A stretch of DNA of 64,000 nucleotides, from positions 310,001 to 374,000 of the forward strand of contig NZ_VUNZ01000004.1 in NCBI RefSeq assembly GCF_008386505.1, written 5' to 3'. Below the pieces are notes generated by a model that saw only the letters and a list, made by a program, of their open reading frames with translations, ran no database searches and was not told the DNA's origin. The position numbers were made by a program, and so were the translations under genes. This DNA comes from Chryseobacterium sediminis. GTDB lineage: Bacteria; Bacteroidota; Bacteroidia; Flavobacteriales; Weeksellaceae. Positions 1-8,815 of the stretch are shown piece by piece (position 1 is the first letter of the stretch; each line of letters begins with the position of its first letter).

Positions 1-565
1 TAGCTGGATTCTGTTCTCGGATCGTTCTCCAGACCTTACCTACGGGAGAGATAATCCCTTCATTATTCATAGCCATTTCCATGTAGCGCGCATAGATCAA
101 ATCATCCATTCCCTGATATGTACAGACTGAAGGCCAGCCCGGGCAGACCGTCCCATCTCCATTTTTACGACCCCAGGTCATATAAAATATTACATTTCCA
201 CATGCATTTGCATTTTTAACAAGATTTGAAAGTTGAAGAGCAAAAGGATATACCTCGTTTTGAACCTGAGAATAAGGAAATGACGGGAGTTGGCTTTGTT
301 CCTGTAATACGACATAATCCCAGTTTCCCTGGTTAATGGTTGAAGTCACATCCGGATTGCCGGCGTGATCCTGAAGCGTGGACCCTCCCGGTGTGTGGCT
401 GTGATGCTCCAGTACATCACCATTAGACGCAGCAATACTTTGGATGAGGTTAGGCAAATCATTAACGTAAGTATAACTGTTCCCGATAAAGAACACTCTT
501 TTGGTCGTCTGACTCAGGATAAAAGAAAAAGCAATTAAAAATAAAAATAGTAGAGTTTTTTTCAT
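1..565 (-). CDS. SGNH/GDSL-type hydrolase-like exported protein (3' part missing)
   Basis: Read directly from the minus strand: an ATG at 565 opens a frame that stays open for 188 codons to the window edge, so the C-terminus is missing. It starts with a signal peptide (MKKTLLFLFLIAFSFILSQ) and then VFFIGNSYTYVNDLP. The GNSYT block matches the nucleophile block I of SGNH hydrolases in their GNS variant, as in DUF4886-like proteins, and YVVLQEQS resembles a later block. Product: probably an exported esterase or carbohydrate-ester hydrolase; substrate unknown. The catalytic Asp/His pair would lie beyond the edge, so activity cannot be judged. Confidence 0.7.
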   Translation of the reverse strand, partial: MKKTLLFLFLIAFSFILSQTTKRVFFIGNSYTYVNDLPNLIQSIAASNGDVLEHHSHTPGGSTLQDHAGNPDVTSTINQGNWDYVVLQEQSQLPSFPYSQVQNEVYPFALQLSNLVKNANACGNVIFYMTWGRKNGDGTVCPGWPSVCTYQGMDDLIYARYMEMAMNNEGIISPVGKVWRTIREQNPA

Positions 566-626
566 AAATTTCAATTTAGATTAAGGTTATAAATATAAAT
601 ATTATTAAATAAATTTCAATTATATT

Positions 627-1469
627 ATGAATTTGATTATTGAGAAGAATATATACTTAGAAAATAAAGAAACAAAAGGGTTTCTTGCTGATGTTTTTTA
701 TAAAGACACTGAAGAAAAACTTCCTCTGATAATATTTGTTCACGGATATAAAGGGTATAAAGATTGGGGAGCCTGGAATCTGATGGCTGAAAAGTTTGCG
801 GAAGCAGGTTTTTTCTTCGTTAAGTTTAATTTTTCCCATAACGGAACTACAACGGATGATCCGTATAACTTTGGAGATCTTGAAGCTTTTGGTCATAATA
901 ATTATTCCAAAGAGCTTTCTGACCTTGATGTGGTGATTGATCACTTTAGCAAAGACGCGCGTGTGGATGATGAAAAGATCGTTCTGATAGGCCACAGCAG
1001 GGGAGGTGGGATCTCTATTATTAAAACTTTTGAAGATGAAAGGATCAATGGCCTGATAACTTTGGCCAGTGTGGATACTTTAGACCGCTTTCCCAAAGAA
1101 GAAGCTTTGGAAAACTGGAAAAAGAACGGAGTTTATTATGCTCTGAACGGGCGTACCCAACAGGAAATGCCTCACTATTATCAGTTTTATGAAAATTATG
1201 AACAGAATGTTCATCGTTTTGATGTAGAACGGGCTACAGAAATGGCAAAAGCTCATATGCTCATTATTCATGGGACAGATGATGACGCAGTAGAGGTAAA
1301 GCAGGCGGAGCATCTTCATATTCTTCATCCGAATTCTGAACTTTTCTTGATTGAAAATGCCAACCATACTTTCGGAGCAAAAGAACCCTGGACAGATACA
1401 GATTTACCCAAAGATCTGAATACTGTAACCGAAAAATGTATTAATTTTATCAAAGAAAAATTGAAATAA
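627..1469 (+). CDS. alpha/beta hydrolase (dienelactone-hydrolase/acyl-esterase type)
   Basis: 280 residues with no signal peptide, so cytoplasmic. The order of motifs is that of an alpha/beta-hydrolase: oxyanion-hole segment FVHGYKG near residue 37, nucleophile elbow GHSRGG with Ser124, a late acid in the IIHGTDDD segment, and the catalytic His probably in the ANHTFG segment. The family hydrolyses esters or amides, but nothing here sets the substrate. It is a single gene transcribed away from the truncated SGNH gene, with the lipoprotein gene starting 49 bp downstream. Confidence 0.8.
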   Translation: MNLIIEKNIYLENKETKGFLADVFYKDTEEKLPLIIFVHGYKGYKDWGAWNLMAEKFAEAGFFFVKFNFSHNGTTTDDPYNFGDLEAFGHNNYSKELSDLDVVIDHFSKDARVDDEKIVLIGHSRGGGISIIKTFEDERINGLITLASVDTLDRFPKEEALENWKKNGVYYALNGRTQQEMPHYYQFYENYEQNVHRFDVERATEMAKAHMLIIHGTDDDAVEVKQAEHLHILHPNSELFLIENANHTFGAKEPWTDTDLPKDLNTVTEKCINFIKEKLK

Positions 1470-1518
1470 AACGTTTAAAACAACGTTATTATAAATTAAC
1501 CACCATATCAGTATAATT

Positions 1519-2025
1519 ATGAAAAAAATGATTGCAGGCGCATTCGCGCTCTCATTATGTGTTATTTCGTGTAAAAAAGAAGCAAAAACAGAATCTTCAG
1601 TAAGTACAGATACTTTGGCTACAGTAATGCCTAAAGATTCTGTAATTACAAAAAATGATTCTGTAGCATCACCACCTCCTTCTGCTCCGGCTCCGGACAA
1701 TATTATCACCAAAAATGTGGGTAAATATCCGCATGATATCAAATTGTTTGAAGATAAAAGCATCACAGAAAGACTGAAAAAGCTTGCGGGAACTCAGTAT
1801 GATGAAATGGTAAAGAATTTCGATGTAGAAACTCCTATCACATCCGAAAACGGAATTTATAAATTGTCAGGATGCAAACAGCATGACTGTCCGGGATATG
1901 CAACACATATCTACTACGACGCCAAGAATGACAATCTGAATGTTTCTATTGATAAAAACGGAAAGGTAACAGACTTTGCTGAAAAAGGGAAAATAACGGT
2001 TTCAGAAACATTGAAAGCAAAATAA
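1519..2025 (+). CDS. Ivy-like lysozyme-inhibitor lipoprotein (putative)
   Basis: 168 residues. A lipoprotein signal ends at VISC, followed by a low-complexity linker rich in Ser, Thr and Pro to about residue 65. The folded part carries SGCKQHDCPGYATHIYYD. The CKxHDC loop is the hallmark of Ivy, the periplasmic inhibitor of vertebrate-type lysozyme, where a CKPHDC loop plugs the active site. Downstream there is the expected short strand pattern. I infer a lipid-anchored periplasmic or surface lysozyme inhibitor protecting peptidoglycan. Overall similarity outside the loop is low by eye, so the family call is moderate. Confidence 0.55.
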   Translation: MKKMIAGAFALSLCVISCKKEAKTESSVSTDTLATVMPKDSVITKNDSVASPPPSAPAPDNIITKNVGKYPHDIKLFEDKSITERLKKLAGTQYDEMVKNFDVETPITSENGIYKLSGCKQHDCPGYATHIYYDAKNDNLNVSIDKNGKVTDFAEKGKITVSETLKAK

Positions 2026-2170
2026 GAGGTAAGAAAGAAGTTTGGAGTTATTAACGGTATTCGATATCTATTGAAATCAAAATAAGACTATTTTCCAAAA
2101 AGTTAATTGGGATAAAAGTTATTCATAACCCTTATCAGCTTTCAGCTTCTAACTTCCTTCCTAAATAAAA

Positions 2171-2199
2171 AGAAGCCTGAAATTTCAGGCTTCTTTTTT
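2171..2199. terminator. bidirectional intrinsic terminator
   Basis: Perfect stem agaagcctga / tcaggcttct around AATT, with a T-run on the plus side and an A-run on the other side. It lies between two convergent genes and can serve both. Confidence 0.85.
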
Positions 2200-2200
2200 A

Positions 2201-3025
2201 TTATTTAATTGTCAAAATGGTCCATGCTTCTTCCACTTTACTTTCCAGAAGCAGCTTCTGGGCATTAAGATGAATATTGTCATCCGCATGAAATTCTCCG
2301 GCAGGTAATACTTCTGTATTGGCAAGCATTCCAAGGTCATTTCCTGTAAATACTTTACTGTATTTAATAGCATCAGGCAGAAGATCAAAGCCAATTCCTT
2401 TTGTTACCAAAGGTTTTGGAACTTCAAAAAGGCTGTTTTCATTACTTCTGGAGTACCAGTTACTGCCTAAACGGGCAACCATATCCAGTTTTTTCTGATC
2501 CAGATTTCCGGCTTCATTCAGATATTCTTCTCTGATATGAATTTTCTGAACTTCACAGATCACAAGATTTCCGGCACCACCCTGATCTCCTAATGATTTT
2601 ACCTCTAAAACTTTGCATTCAAAGTTGACAGGGCATTCTTCAATCAGTTTAGGCTGTACCAGATCAGCATCTTTCATGGTAAGTCCGGCTTTAATAAATT
2701 CATTGACTCCGGTTTCATATTCTGTAGATGCTAATGAAATCTGCTGTACAATCGGAAAATTTACGGTTCCAATAACAACTTCCGGTACTTCAAGAACATT
2801 TTCCAATGTGTGCTTTGTTGTATTGTCACGTACTCTTCTTGATGGTGAAAAAATCAAAATCGGAGGAACCGTACTGAACATATTAAAAAAGCTGAAGGGA
2901 GATAAATTGATGGTACCATCTTTATCCACCGTAGATGCCAAAGCAATCGGTCGTGGTGAAACAGCCGTCTGCATGATGGTCTGAAGTTGTACGGAGGTTA
3001 TCTCGGAGGGGATTACTGTTTTCAT
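2201..3025 (-). CDS. flavin reductase family protein (FMN-binding split barrel)
   Basis: 274 residues. The N-terminal two-thirds show the flavin-reductase/FMN-binding split-barrel pattern: SPRPIALASTVDKDGTINLSPFSFFNM, then PPILIFSPS and a DNTTKHT segment. Such proteins bind FMN and reduce it with NAD(P)H or serve as flavoenzymes in aromatic-compound metabolism. It lies downstream of fahA on the same strand, separated by 170 bp holding an inverted repeat, so it may be co-transcribed with the tyrosine genes or not. The substrate is not visible. The C-terminal 70 residues are an extension typical of the longer members of this family. Confidence 0.8.
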   Translation of the reverse strand: MKTVIPSEITSVQLQTIMQTAVSPRPIALASTVDKDGTINLSPFSFFNMFSTVPPILIFSPSRRVRDNTTKHTLENVLEVPEVVIGTVNFPIVQQISLASTEYETGVNEFIKAGLTMKDADLVQPKLIEECPVNFECKVLEVKSLGDQGGAGNLVICEVQKIHIREEYLNEAGNLDQKKLDMVARLGSNWYSRSNENSLFEVPKPLVTKGIGFDLLPDAIKYSKVFTGNDLGMLANTEVLPAGEFHADDNIHLNAQKLLLESKVEEAWTILTIK

Positions 3026-3084
3026 ATTTTTGCTTTTAACACTTAACTAGGATTAAGTTAAGTATTCAAATGATATTAAAAAGT

Positions 3085-3174
3085 ATGCTTCGACTATGGC
3101 TCAGCATGACACCTCTAATACTAACTGTTTTACAGTTTAATTCCAGCGATGTCATGCTGAGCGGAGTCGAAGCA
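3085..3174. repeat. intergenic inverted repeat (atgcttcgac...gtcgaagcat)
   Basis: Left arm 3085-3112 and right arm 3150-3174 are near-perfect reverse complements (atgcttcgac, ctcagcatgac / gtcatgctgag, gtcgaagcat) around a 37-nt loop. This resembles the dispersed, transcribed intergenic repeats common in Flavobacteriia. It sits between fahA and the flavin reductase gene and could fold in the mRNA, but it has no U-run of its own. Confidence 0.7.
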
Positions 3175-3195
3175 TTTAATGATTAATTTTTTATA

Positions 3196-4443
3196 TTAAA
3201 GTGTTGGAATAATTTTACCGGAAACTTCACCGAAGCCTACTCTTACACCATCTTTTTCAGCCCATGCTTTCATCGTAACGGTATCATTGTCTTCAATGAA
3301 TTTTCTTTCTTCACCGTTGCTTAATGATAAAGGATTTTGTCCTCTCCATGTTAATTCTAGCATAGAACCGAAAGATTTTGGATCACTTCCGGAAATGGTT
3401 CCGCTGGCGTACATATCACCCACTTCTACGTTGCATCCGTTTACGGTGTGGTGTGCCAGTTGCTGGTTCATATTCCAGTACATGTGTTTGTAGTTGCTTT
3501 CGGAGATTAGGTTTTGGTCTCCGTTTTCAGGCTGAAGATAGACTTCAAGGTTGATGTCATAGTTTTGATCCCCTTCAAATTTTAAATACTCTAAAACCTC
3601 AGGATCCTGTACTGGTGATGCTGTTCTGAATGGTTCTAAAGCTTCAAGAGTAACCACCCATGGAGAAATAGAAGAACCAAAGTTTTTCGCAAGGAATGGC
3701 CCTAGCGGAACATATTCCCAAGATTGGATATCTCTTGCAGACCAGTCGTTGAAAACAACCATTCCGAAGATGGCATCAGCTGCTTCTTTAGTAGAAATAC
3801 TTTCTCCCATCTCTGTGTTTTTGTTGATGATGAAAGCCATTTCCAATTCAAAATCCAGTTGTTGAGATGGTCCGAACACAGGCTTATCTGCATCAGCAGG
3901 TTTCGTCTGACCTTTCGGGCGGTTGATTTCTGTTCCGGATACTACAATTGAAGATGCTCTCCCGTGGTAACCTACCGGTAAGTGCTTCCAGTTAGGCAAT
4001 AAAGCGTTTGCAGGATCACGGAACATTTTTCCTACGTTGGTAGCATGTTCGATGCTGCTGTAAAAATCTGTGTAGTTCGGGATGTGAACAGGCATCATCA
4101 TTTTTACTTTATCCAGGTCGTAGAAAGCTTCTTCTATGGTTTTCTGATCTTTTGATAGAGTTGATCCTTCCTGTAATAATGTCTGAATTTTAGTACGAAC
4201 AGCATTGGTAACGGGTTTACCCAGTTCGATGAATTCATTGATGGTGTATGCTTCAAAAACATTGTCGTCTAATCCTTCAATATCTTCAAAATAACCAAGA
4301 TCGTACAAAGTAGCAAGATCAATTACCTGATCTCCGATTCTTGTACAGCATCCGATATATTCTTTGTTAAAAACTGCGACTCCGAAAGGAATATTGTGTA
4401 TAGAAAAATCCGAGTTTGAGGAATAGTCTACAAATGATTTCAT
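3196..4443 (-). CDS. fahA: fumarylacetoacetase
   Basis: 415 residues, full length for the enzyme that cleaves fumarylacetoacetate into fumarate and acetoacetate, the last step of tyrosine/homogentisate degradation. The N-terminal domain (IPFGVAVF...IGDQVIDLATL) and the C-terminal FAH metal-binding domain are both present: YTDFYSSIEHATNVG, WKHLPVGYHGRASSI, the acidic metal site in QLDFELEMAFII, and NDWSARDIQSWEYVPLGPFLAKNF. It is the last gene of a minus-strand set hppD / small exported protein / fahA; a ctgaga-tatt-tctcag hairpin at 4477-4492 sits just upstream. Maleylacetoacetate isomerase, the step before it, is not in the window. Confidence 0.95.
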   Translation of the reverse strand: MKSFVDYSSNSDFSIHNIPFGVAVFNKEYIGCCTRIGDQVIDLATLYDLGYFEDIEGLDDNVFEAYTINEFIELGKPVTNAVRTKIQTLLQEGSTLSKDQKTIEEAFYDLDKVKMMMPVHIPNYTDFYSSIEHATNVGKMFRDPANALLPNWKHLPVGYHGRASSIVVSGTEINRPKGQTKPADADKPVFGPSQQLDFELEMAFIINKNTEMGESISTKEAADAIFGMVVFNDWSARDIQSWEYVPLGPFLAKNFGSSISPWVVTLEALEPFRTASPVQDPEVLEYLKFEGDQNYDINLEVYLQPENGDQNLISESNYKHMYWNMNQQLAHHTVNGCNVEVGDMYASGTISGSDPKSFGSMLELTWRGQNPLSLSNGEERKFIEDNDTVTMKAWAEKDGVRVGFGEVSGKIIPTL

Positions 4444-4496
4444 AAGTTTAGATTTTAGTTAGATTTAAAATATCACTGAGATATTTCTCAGAACAT

Positions 4497-4958
4497 TTAT
4501 TTTGCCTTTTTTGAGTAAGATGCTTCATCTATCCATCTGTCTCTGGTATTGACATCGATGAGATACAGAATATTATCCTGCTGGGTCAACAATAATGTTT
4601 TCGTAACAGGCATTGGGATTTTTTTATTTTCAAGCATATCTGCTCTTAAAGAAATAATATTTTTTTTCCTGACGATATCACCGGTGAAAACATTAGAACT
4701 GCTTTCTCCTGTCGCTTTATCATCGAAAACTTCTACATAAGTGGCATTGTTCCCTTTGATAATAATAAAGTCCCGTTCCGTATGATCTGCCTCATCTTTG
4801 ATGAAAACGAATTTTTTGTTGTCAATATTTACATTTTCAAGATGCTGATTGATGCCTTTTCTTTGTTCAAGTCGGTTAAGGATTTCATTCAAAGAACCAT
4901 ATTGTGCCTGAAGCCCTAAAGTTCCTAAAAGGGAAATCCCGATCAAAAGTTTTCTCAT
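4497..4958 (-). CDS. exported protein of unknown function between hppD and fahA
   Basis: I take the start at the ATG at 4958 (MRKLLIGISLLGTLGLQAQ), which gives a clean signal peptide ending at LQAQ; an upstream in-frame start would put 16 polar residues before it. The mature part is about 133 residues, beta-rich by eye, with no Cys and no catalytic motif that I recognise. It lies 71 bp after hppD and 53 bp before fahA on the same strand, so it is probably co-transcribed with the tyrosine pathway, but an exported protein has no obvious role in it. Confidence 0.65.
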   Translation of the reverse strand: MRKLLIGISLLGTLGLQAQYGSLNEILNRLEQRKGINQHLENVNIDNKKFVFIKDEADHTERDFIIIKGNNATYVEVFDDKATGESSSNVFTGDIVRKKNIISLRADMLENKKIPMPVTKTLLLTQQDNILYLIDVNTRDRWIDEASYSKKAK

Positions 4959-5029
4959 ATACTGTGTTTTATAAAAAAGTTTTGCCAGAATACTGTATTC
5001 TGACAAAACCTATATTTTTTAATGTAAAA

Positions 5030-6160
5030 TTAAAGATTACCTCTTCTTTCCTGCTCTCTTTCTAATGCTTCAAATAAAGCCTTGAAATTTCCGGCACCAA
5101 AACTCTGCGCACCGTGTCTTTCAATAATTTCAAAGAATAGAGTAGGGCGGTCTTCTACAGGCTTGGTAAAGATCTGTAATAAGTACCCTTCTTCATCATG
5201 ATCAATAAGTATACCTAAATCCTGAAGTTTTTTAAGATCTTCATCAATATGGCCTACTCTTTCAGGAACCATATCGTAATAAGCCTCTGGTGGAGCAGAA
5301 AGAAACTCTACACCACGTTTTTTTAATTCCGTTACAGTGTGGATGATATCTTTTGTAGCTACAGCGATGTGCTGTACGCCTTCTCCTTCGTAGAAATCAA
5401 GATATTCTTCTACCTGAGATTTCTTTTTACCTTCAGCAGGTTCGTTGATCGGGAATTTTGCAAATCCGTTTCCGTTGGACATTACTTTAGACATCAAAGC
5501 AGAATATTCTGTATTGATCTGCTTGTCATCAAAAGAAAGGATGTTTACAAATCCCATTACTTTTTCATACCATTCTACAGTCGGGATCATTCTGTTCCAG
5601 TCAACATTTCCTACGCAGTGGTCTACATACAATAAACCTGCTTCTTCAGGCTTATAATCACTTTCCCACTTTTCATATCCAGGCATGAAAGCTCCGTTGT
5701 AATTTTTTCTTTCCACAAACATGTGAACGGTTTCTCCATAGGTATAGATACCAGACATTCTTACCTCACCATGCTCATCAGTTAATGTTACAGGTTCTAA
5801 ATACGGCTTACCGCCTCTTTTAGTAGTTTCTTCAAAAGCTGCATAAGCGTCATCTACCCAAAGTGCCAAAATTTTTACTCCGTCACCATGTTTTTTTACG
5901 TGTTCGTTGATAAGAGAGTCAGACTTAAGTCCTGTTGTTAATACCAATCTGATTTTTCCCTGTTGAAGCACATAAGATGCGCGGTCTCTTACTCCTGTTT
6001 CAGGACCCGCATAAGCTACAGACTGAAAACCGAAAGCGGTTTTGTAATAATGGGCAGCCTGTTTTGCATTTCCTACATAAAACTCAATATAATCTGTACC
6101 GTTAATTGGTAAGAAATTTTCTGCTTGAGCTATTTTCTCGGCAAATGTAAGTGTTGACAT
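5030..6160 (-). CDS. hppD: 4-hydroxyphenylpyruvate dioxygenase
   Basis: 376 residues, normal length. Converts 4-hydroxyphenylpyruvate to homogentisate with O2 and Fe(II). Two vicinal-oxygen-chelate halves are visible: GTDYIEFYVGNAKQAAHYYKTAFGF at the N-terminus and the catalytic half with YVDHCVGNV (first Fe-ligand His), VQHIAVATKDI (second His) and FFEIIERHGAQSFGAGNFKALFEA (Glu ligand and the C-terminal gating helix). It is the first gene of the hppD / unknown / fahA set. The 240-bp region upstream holds its promoter and a possible oppositely oriented small transcript. Confidence 0.96.
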   Translation of the reverse strand: MSTLTFAEKIAQAENFLPINGTDYIEFYVGNAKQAAHYYKTAFGFQSVAYAGPETGVRDRASYVLQQGKIRLVLTTGLKSDSLINEHVKKHGDGVKILALWVDDAYAAFEETTKRGGKPYLEPVTLTDEHGEVRMSGIYTYGETVHMFVERKNYNGAFMPGYEKWESDYKPEEAGLLYVDHCVGNVDWNRMIPTVEWYEKVMGFVNILSFDDKQINTEYSALMSKVMSNGNGFAKFPINEPAEGKKKSQVEEYLDFYEGEGVQHIAVATKDIIHTVTELKKRGVEFLSAPPEAYYDMVPERVGHIDEDLKKLQDLGILIDHDEEGYLLQIFTKPVEDRPTLFFEIIERHGAQSFGAGNFKALFEALEREQERRGNL

Positions 6161-6316
6161 ATTTTCTCTTTTACTTTTATTTTATTGGTATGCAAATTAC
6201 AAAATTCTTAGACATTGCGAAAATATTCCCTTGGAATCATTGAATATATTTAACATAACGTTAAAGAAGAGTTTACTTAAGTATATTTAAGTTTCTTACG
6301 TTTGAAATCGGCTACT

Positions 6317-6395
6317 TACATTTGTGTTACAAAAGACAAATGAAAAAAATATTTCGAAACATGAAAGCCGTAGAGATTCTCTACGGCTTTCTTTT
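6317..6395 (+). promoter_or_regulatory. plus-strand -7 element followed by an intrinsic terminator; candidate small RNA
   Basis: TACATTTG at 6317-6324 matches the Bacteroidetes -7 consensus TAnnTTTG. About 40 nt further on is a strong hairpin (aaagccgtagaga / tctctacggcttt, 6364-6390) followed by a T-rich run, oriented for plus-strand transcription although no plus-strand gene precedes it. On the minus strand the same hairpin could also end the transcript of the 6404-7186 gene. No good -33 TTTG is correctly spaced, so the small-RNA reading is tentative. Confidence 0.4.
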
Positions 6396-6403
6396 TATAT
6401 TGT

Positions 6404-7186
6404 TTAAATTTTTCTGTTTAACAGCCCTGCATCGGGATTATAATTATCCCATATCTTCCAGGTATTATCTATTTTCCGGATGAAGTAGATTTGGGTACTC
6501 AGCTGGTTGACAAAATGCTCTTCTCCAGTTTCTCCCACTTTGAACAGAAGATTCCAGAATTCCTGAGACTCCAGTATTTTCTTGTCTGGTTCATCTGTAA
6601 CGATATGAATATCAAAAACTTCATAGTTAGATCGGTTGTTTTTAGTAACTAGATGAAAATCCTTATCACACAGTTCTTTACTGAATTGTGACGCTCTTTC
6701 CAGAAACGGGGAATCATCAAATACCAGATCTTTTAAAAGTTCAGTATTGTGAGTAGGAAACAGCTTATAAAACTCAAAAGCAGCAGCACAGTAATCATAA
6801 ACCATCTGTGTAAGATGTGACTGATTATCAGTTTCCTCATTGTTCTGTTTTTTATGTCTTACGGATAGAATATAGTCGTTAAGGTCTTTATAGCCTAAGA
6901 AAATACAGATTTTATCCAGTGTTTTCAGAAACCTGAGATCATTATGGGTTTTATCCTGATAATCATTTTCAAAAAAACGCTGCAGGGTCACGTGTGAAAT
7001 GGTATTTCCGATTTCAAATTTTTTTCCTCCTTTCAGCTCTTCCGCTCCAGAGAGTTCATCTTTAATAATTTCGGAAAGAATAATATAATGGCTTCTCTTC
7101 CATTCATTCACATTCCCCAAAACAGAATTCCTTACCTTGGAATGCTTTATAACTTCTTCTCGTATCGAATTATATATAGTTTTCAA
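6404..7186 (-). CDS. protein of unknown function
   Basis: 260 residues, cytoplasmic (no signal or membrane segment). The N-terminal 110 residues are helical and Lys-rich, with the stretch SHVTLQRFFENDY and LGYKDLNDYI that resembles the N-terminal part of several uncharacterised Bacteroidetes regulators. The C-terminal 130 residues end in QIYFIRKIDNTWKIWDNYNP, which looks like the last strands of an NTF2/SnoaL-like fold. I do not recognise a family and give no function. It stands alone between hppD and the CoA-transferase gene. Confidence 0.6.
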   Translation of the reverse strand: MKTIYNSIREEVIKHSKVRNSVLGNVNEWKRSHYIILSEIIKDELSGAEELKGGKKFEIGNTISHVTLQRFFENDYQDKTHNDLRFLKTLDKICIFLGYKDLNDYILSVRHKKQNNEETDNQSHLTQMVYDYCAAAFEFYKLFPTHNTELLKDLVFDDSPFLERASQFSKELCDKDFHLVTKNNRSNYEVFDIHIVTDEPDKKILESQEFWNLLFKVGETGEEHFVNQLSTQIYFIRKIDNTWKIWDNYNPDAGLLNRKI

Positions 7187-7324
7187 TTTCCTTGTTTTTG
7201 AATGAGTTTTATCAAAAATACTGCCAAAAGATTGGCTTTTTTATATGATTTTGCGGGTGTGGGTTCAAAATATGTTTTGATGTTTTAGATAAAAAATAAT
7301 TTGGAAATCCTTACCATTTGATTA

Positions 7325-8599
7325 TCAGTGTTTAAATCTCTCGAAGGCTGCTCTCTCCAACATTTCTCTGTCGTCCGGATGGGCAATGCTAATGAGTTCC
7401 TGCGCTCTTTGTCTAAGGTTTTTCCCATAGAGATAAGCCGTTCCGTATTCAGTAACAACGTAATGAATATGTCCTCTTGTGGTTACCACACCAGCCCCCT
7501 GTTTAAGAAAAGGAACGATTCTGGAAATTCCTTTTTTCGTTCTTGCAGTAATAGCAATAATAGGTTTTCCGTCGTCACTTAATGCAGCACCACGCATAAA
7601 GTCCATTTGTCCTCCAATTCCACTGTATTGCATTGTTCCTATAGAATCGGCACACACCTGTCCTGTAAGATCTATTTCGATGGCAGAGTTGATGGCAACC
7701 ATTTTTTTGTTTCTCATGATGTTGATCGGGAAATTTACTTCACTCACATCTCTGAAGGCAAATACAGTATTATCATCTACATAATCATAAAGCTTTCTGG
7801 TTCCGAAGCAGAAACTGGTAATAGTTTTATTATCGTTGTACCCTTTATATTTGTTGTTGATCACATCATCCTGAATGAGGTCTATAACCCCGTCACTCAG
7901 CATTTCGGTATGTATTCCCAGGTCTTTGTGGTTGGTAAGACATTTTAAAACAGCATCAGGAATCGTCCCGATCCCCATCTGAAGGGTAGATCTGTCTTCA
8001 ATCAGTTCAGCTACATTTTTTCCTACGAGCATTTCTTCGGGGCCTACTTTTGAGCCATAATCTACTGTTGGAAGTTCCTCTTCATGCCAAACCAGTTTAT
8101 GAATTCTGCTGATGTGGATCATACCGTCACCATGTGTTCTGGGCATTCTGGGATTAACAATGGCAACAATGGTTTTTGCGGTATCCACTGCTGCTCTGGC
8201 AATATCTACAGATGTTCCCAACGTACAGAAACCATGTCTGTCCGGAGGGGATACTGTGACAATTGCTACATCCAGAGGCAGGATGTTTTTTCTGAATAAA
8301 ATAGGAATTTCACTTAGGAAGACAGGAACAAAATCTCCTCTGTCAGAATTCACTGCATCACGTACAGGTGTGGAAACAAATAAAGAGTTGATGAAAAAGC
8401 TGTCTTTGTATTCCGGTTTTGCAATCTCCACATTGCCTTGTTGAGTAATGGAGACCATTTCTACATTTTGCAATCGGTGAGACTGTCTTGCGAGTTCATC
8501 AATCAGATAATTGGGAGTACATGCACTGCCGTGGAAAAATACACGGTTTCCGCTTTTTATTGTATATATTGCTTCTTCTGCGCTGATGTAATTATTCAT
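7325..8599 (-). CDS. acetyl-CoA hydrolase/transferase family protein (class I CoA-transferase)
   Basis: 424 residues, the length of 4-hydroxybutyrate/butyrate:acetyl-CoA transferases. Visible signatures are the N-terminal VFFHGSACTPNYLIDEL, the central GIHTEMLSDGVIDL whose Glu is the likely thioester-forming catalytic residue, the glycine-rich IGGQMDFMRGA, and the C-terminal VVTTRGHIHYVVTEYGTAYLYGK. Transfers CoA between acyl-CoA and an acceptor acid; the substrates are not readable. With the next CoA-transferase and the tyrosine genes it may activate acids arising from aromatic or amino-acid breakdown; that link rests on position only. Cytoplasmic. Confidence 0.85.
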   Translation of the reverse strand: MNNYISAEEAIYTIKSGNRVFFHGSACTPNYLIDELARQSHRLQNVEMVSITQQGNVEIAKPEYKDSFFINSLFVSTPVRDAVNSDRGDFVPVFLSEIPILFRKNILPLDVAIVTVSPPDRHGFCTLGTSVDIARAAVDTAKTIVAIVNPRMPRTHGDGMIHISRIHKLVWHEEELPTVDYGSKVGPEEMLVGKNVAELIEDRSTLQMGIGTIPDAVLKCLTNHKDLGIHTEMLSDGVIDLIQDDVINNKYKGYNDNKTITSFCFGTRKLYDYVDDNTVFAFRDVSEVNFPINIMRNKKMVAINSAIEIDLTGQVCADSIGTMQYSGIGGQMDFMRGAALSDDGKPIIAITARTKKGISRIVPFLKQGAGVVTTRGHIHYVVTEYGTAYLYGKNLRQRAQELISIAHPDDREMLERAAFERFKH

Positions 8600-8756
8600 A
8601 CTTTATCTTTTTATAGGGTGTTCGTAGTATTTTTTTGCCTCATAAAATACCTCTCTTCTTTCAAAGATAATCTTTATAACCTTACCTATTTCAAATATTT
8701 TAGGATATTATACAGACTTTTGTCATGCAGAATGAAACAGGTTCAGTTTAAAAGAT

Positions 8757-8789
8757 AAAGGACCAAATGCATTGGCATTCAGTCCTTTT
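8757..8789 (-). terminator. probable terminator of the 8816-10327 CoA-transferase gene
   Basis: Imperfect stem aaaggacCAAATGC / GCATTCAgtccttt just past the stop codon of the minus-strand gene. The run of U residues on the minus side is short, so efficiency is uncertain. Confidence 0.5.
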
Positions 8790-8815
8790 ATTCTTGTTTT
8801 AAAATTGATTTACTC

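Noticed and set aside
6340..6483. 47-codon plus-strand ORF starting MKKIFRNMKAVEILYG
   Set aside because: It runs through a terminator hairpin and the 3' end of an antisense gene; coding is not credible.
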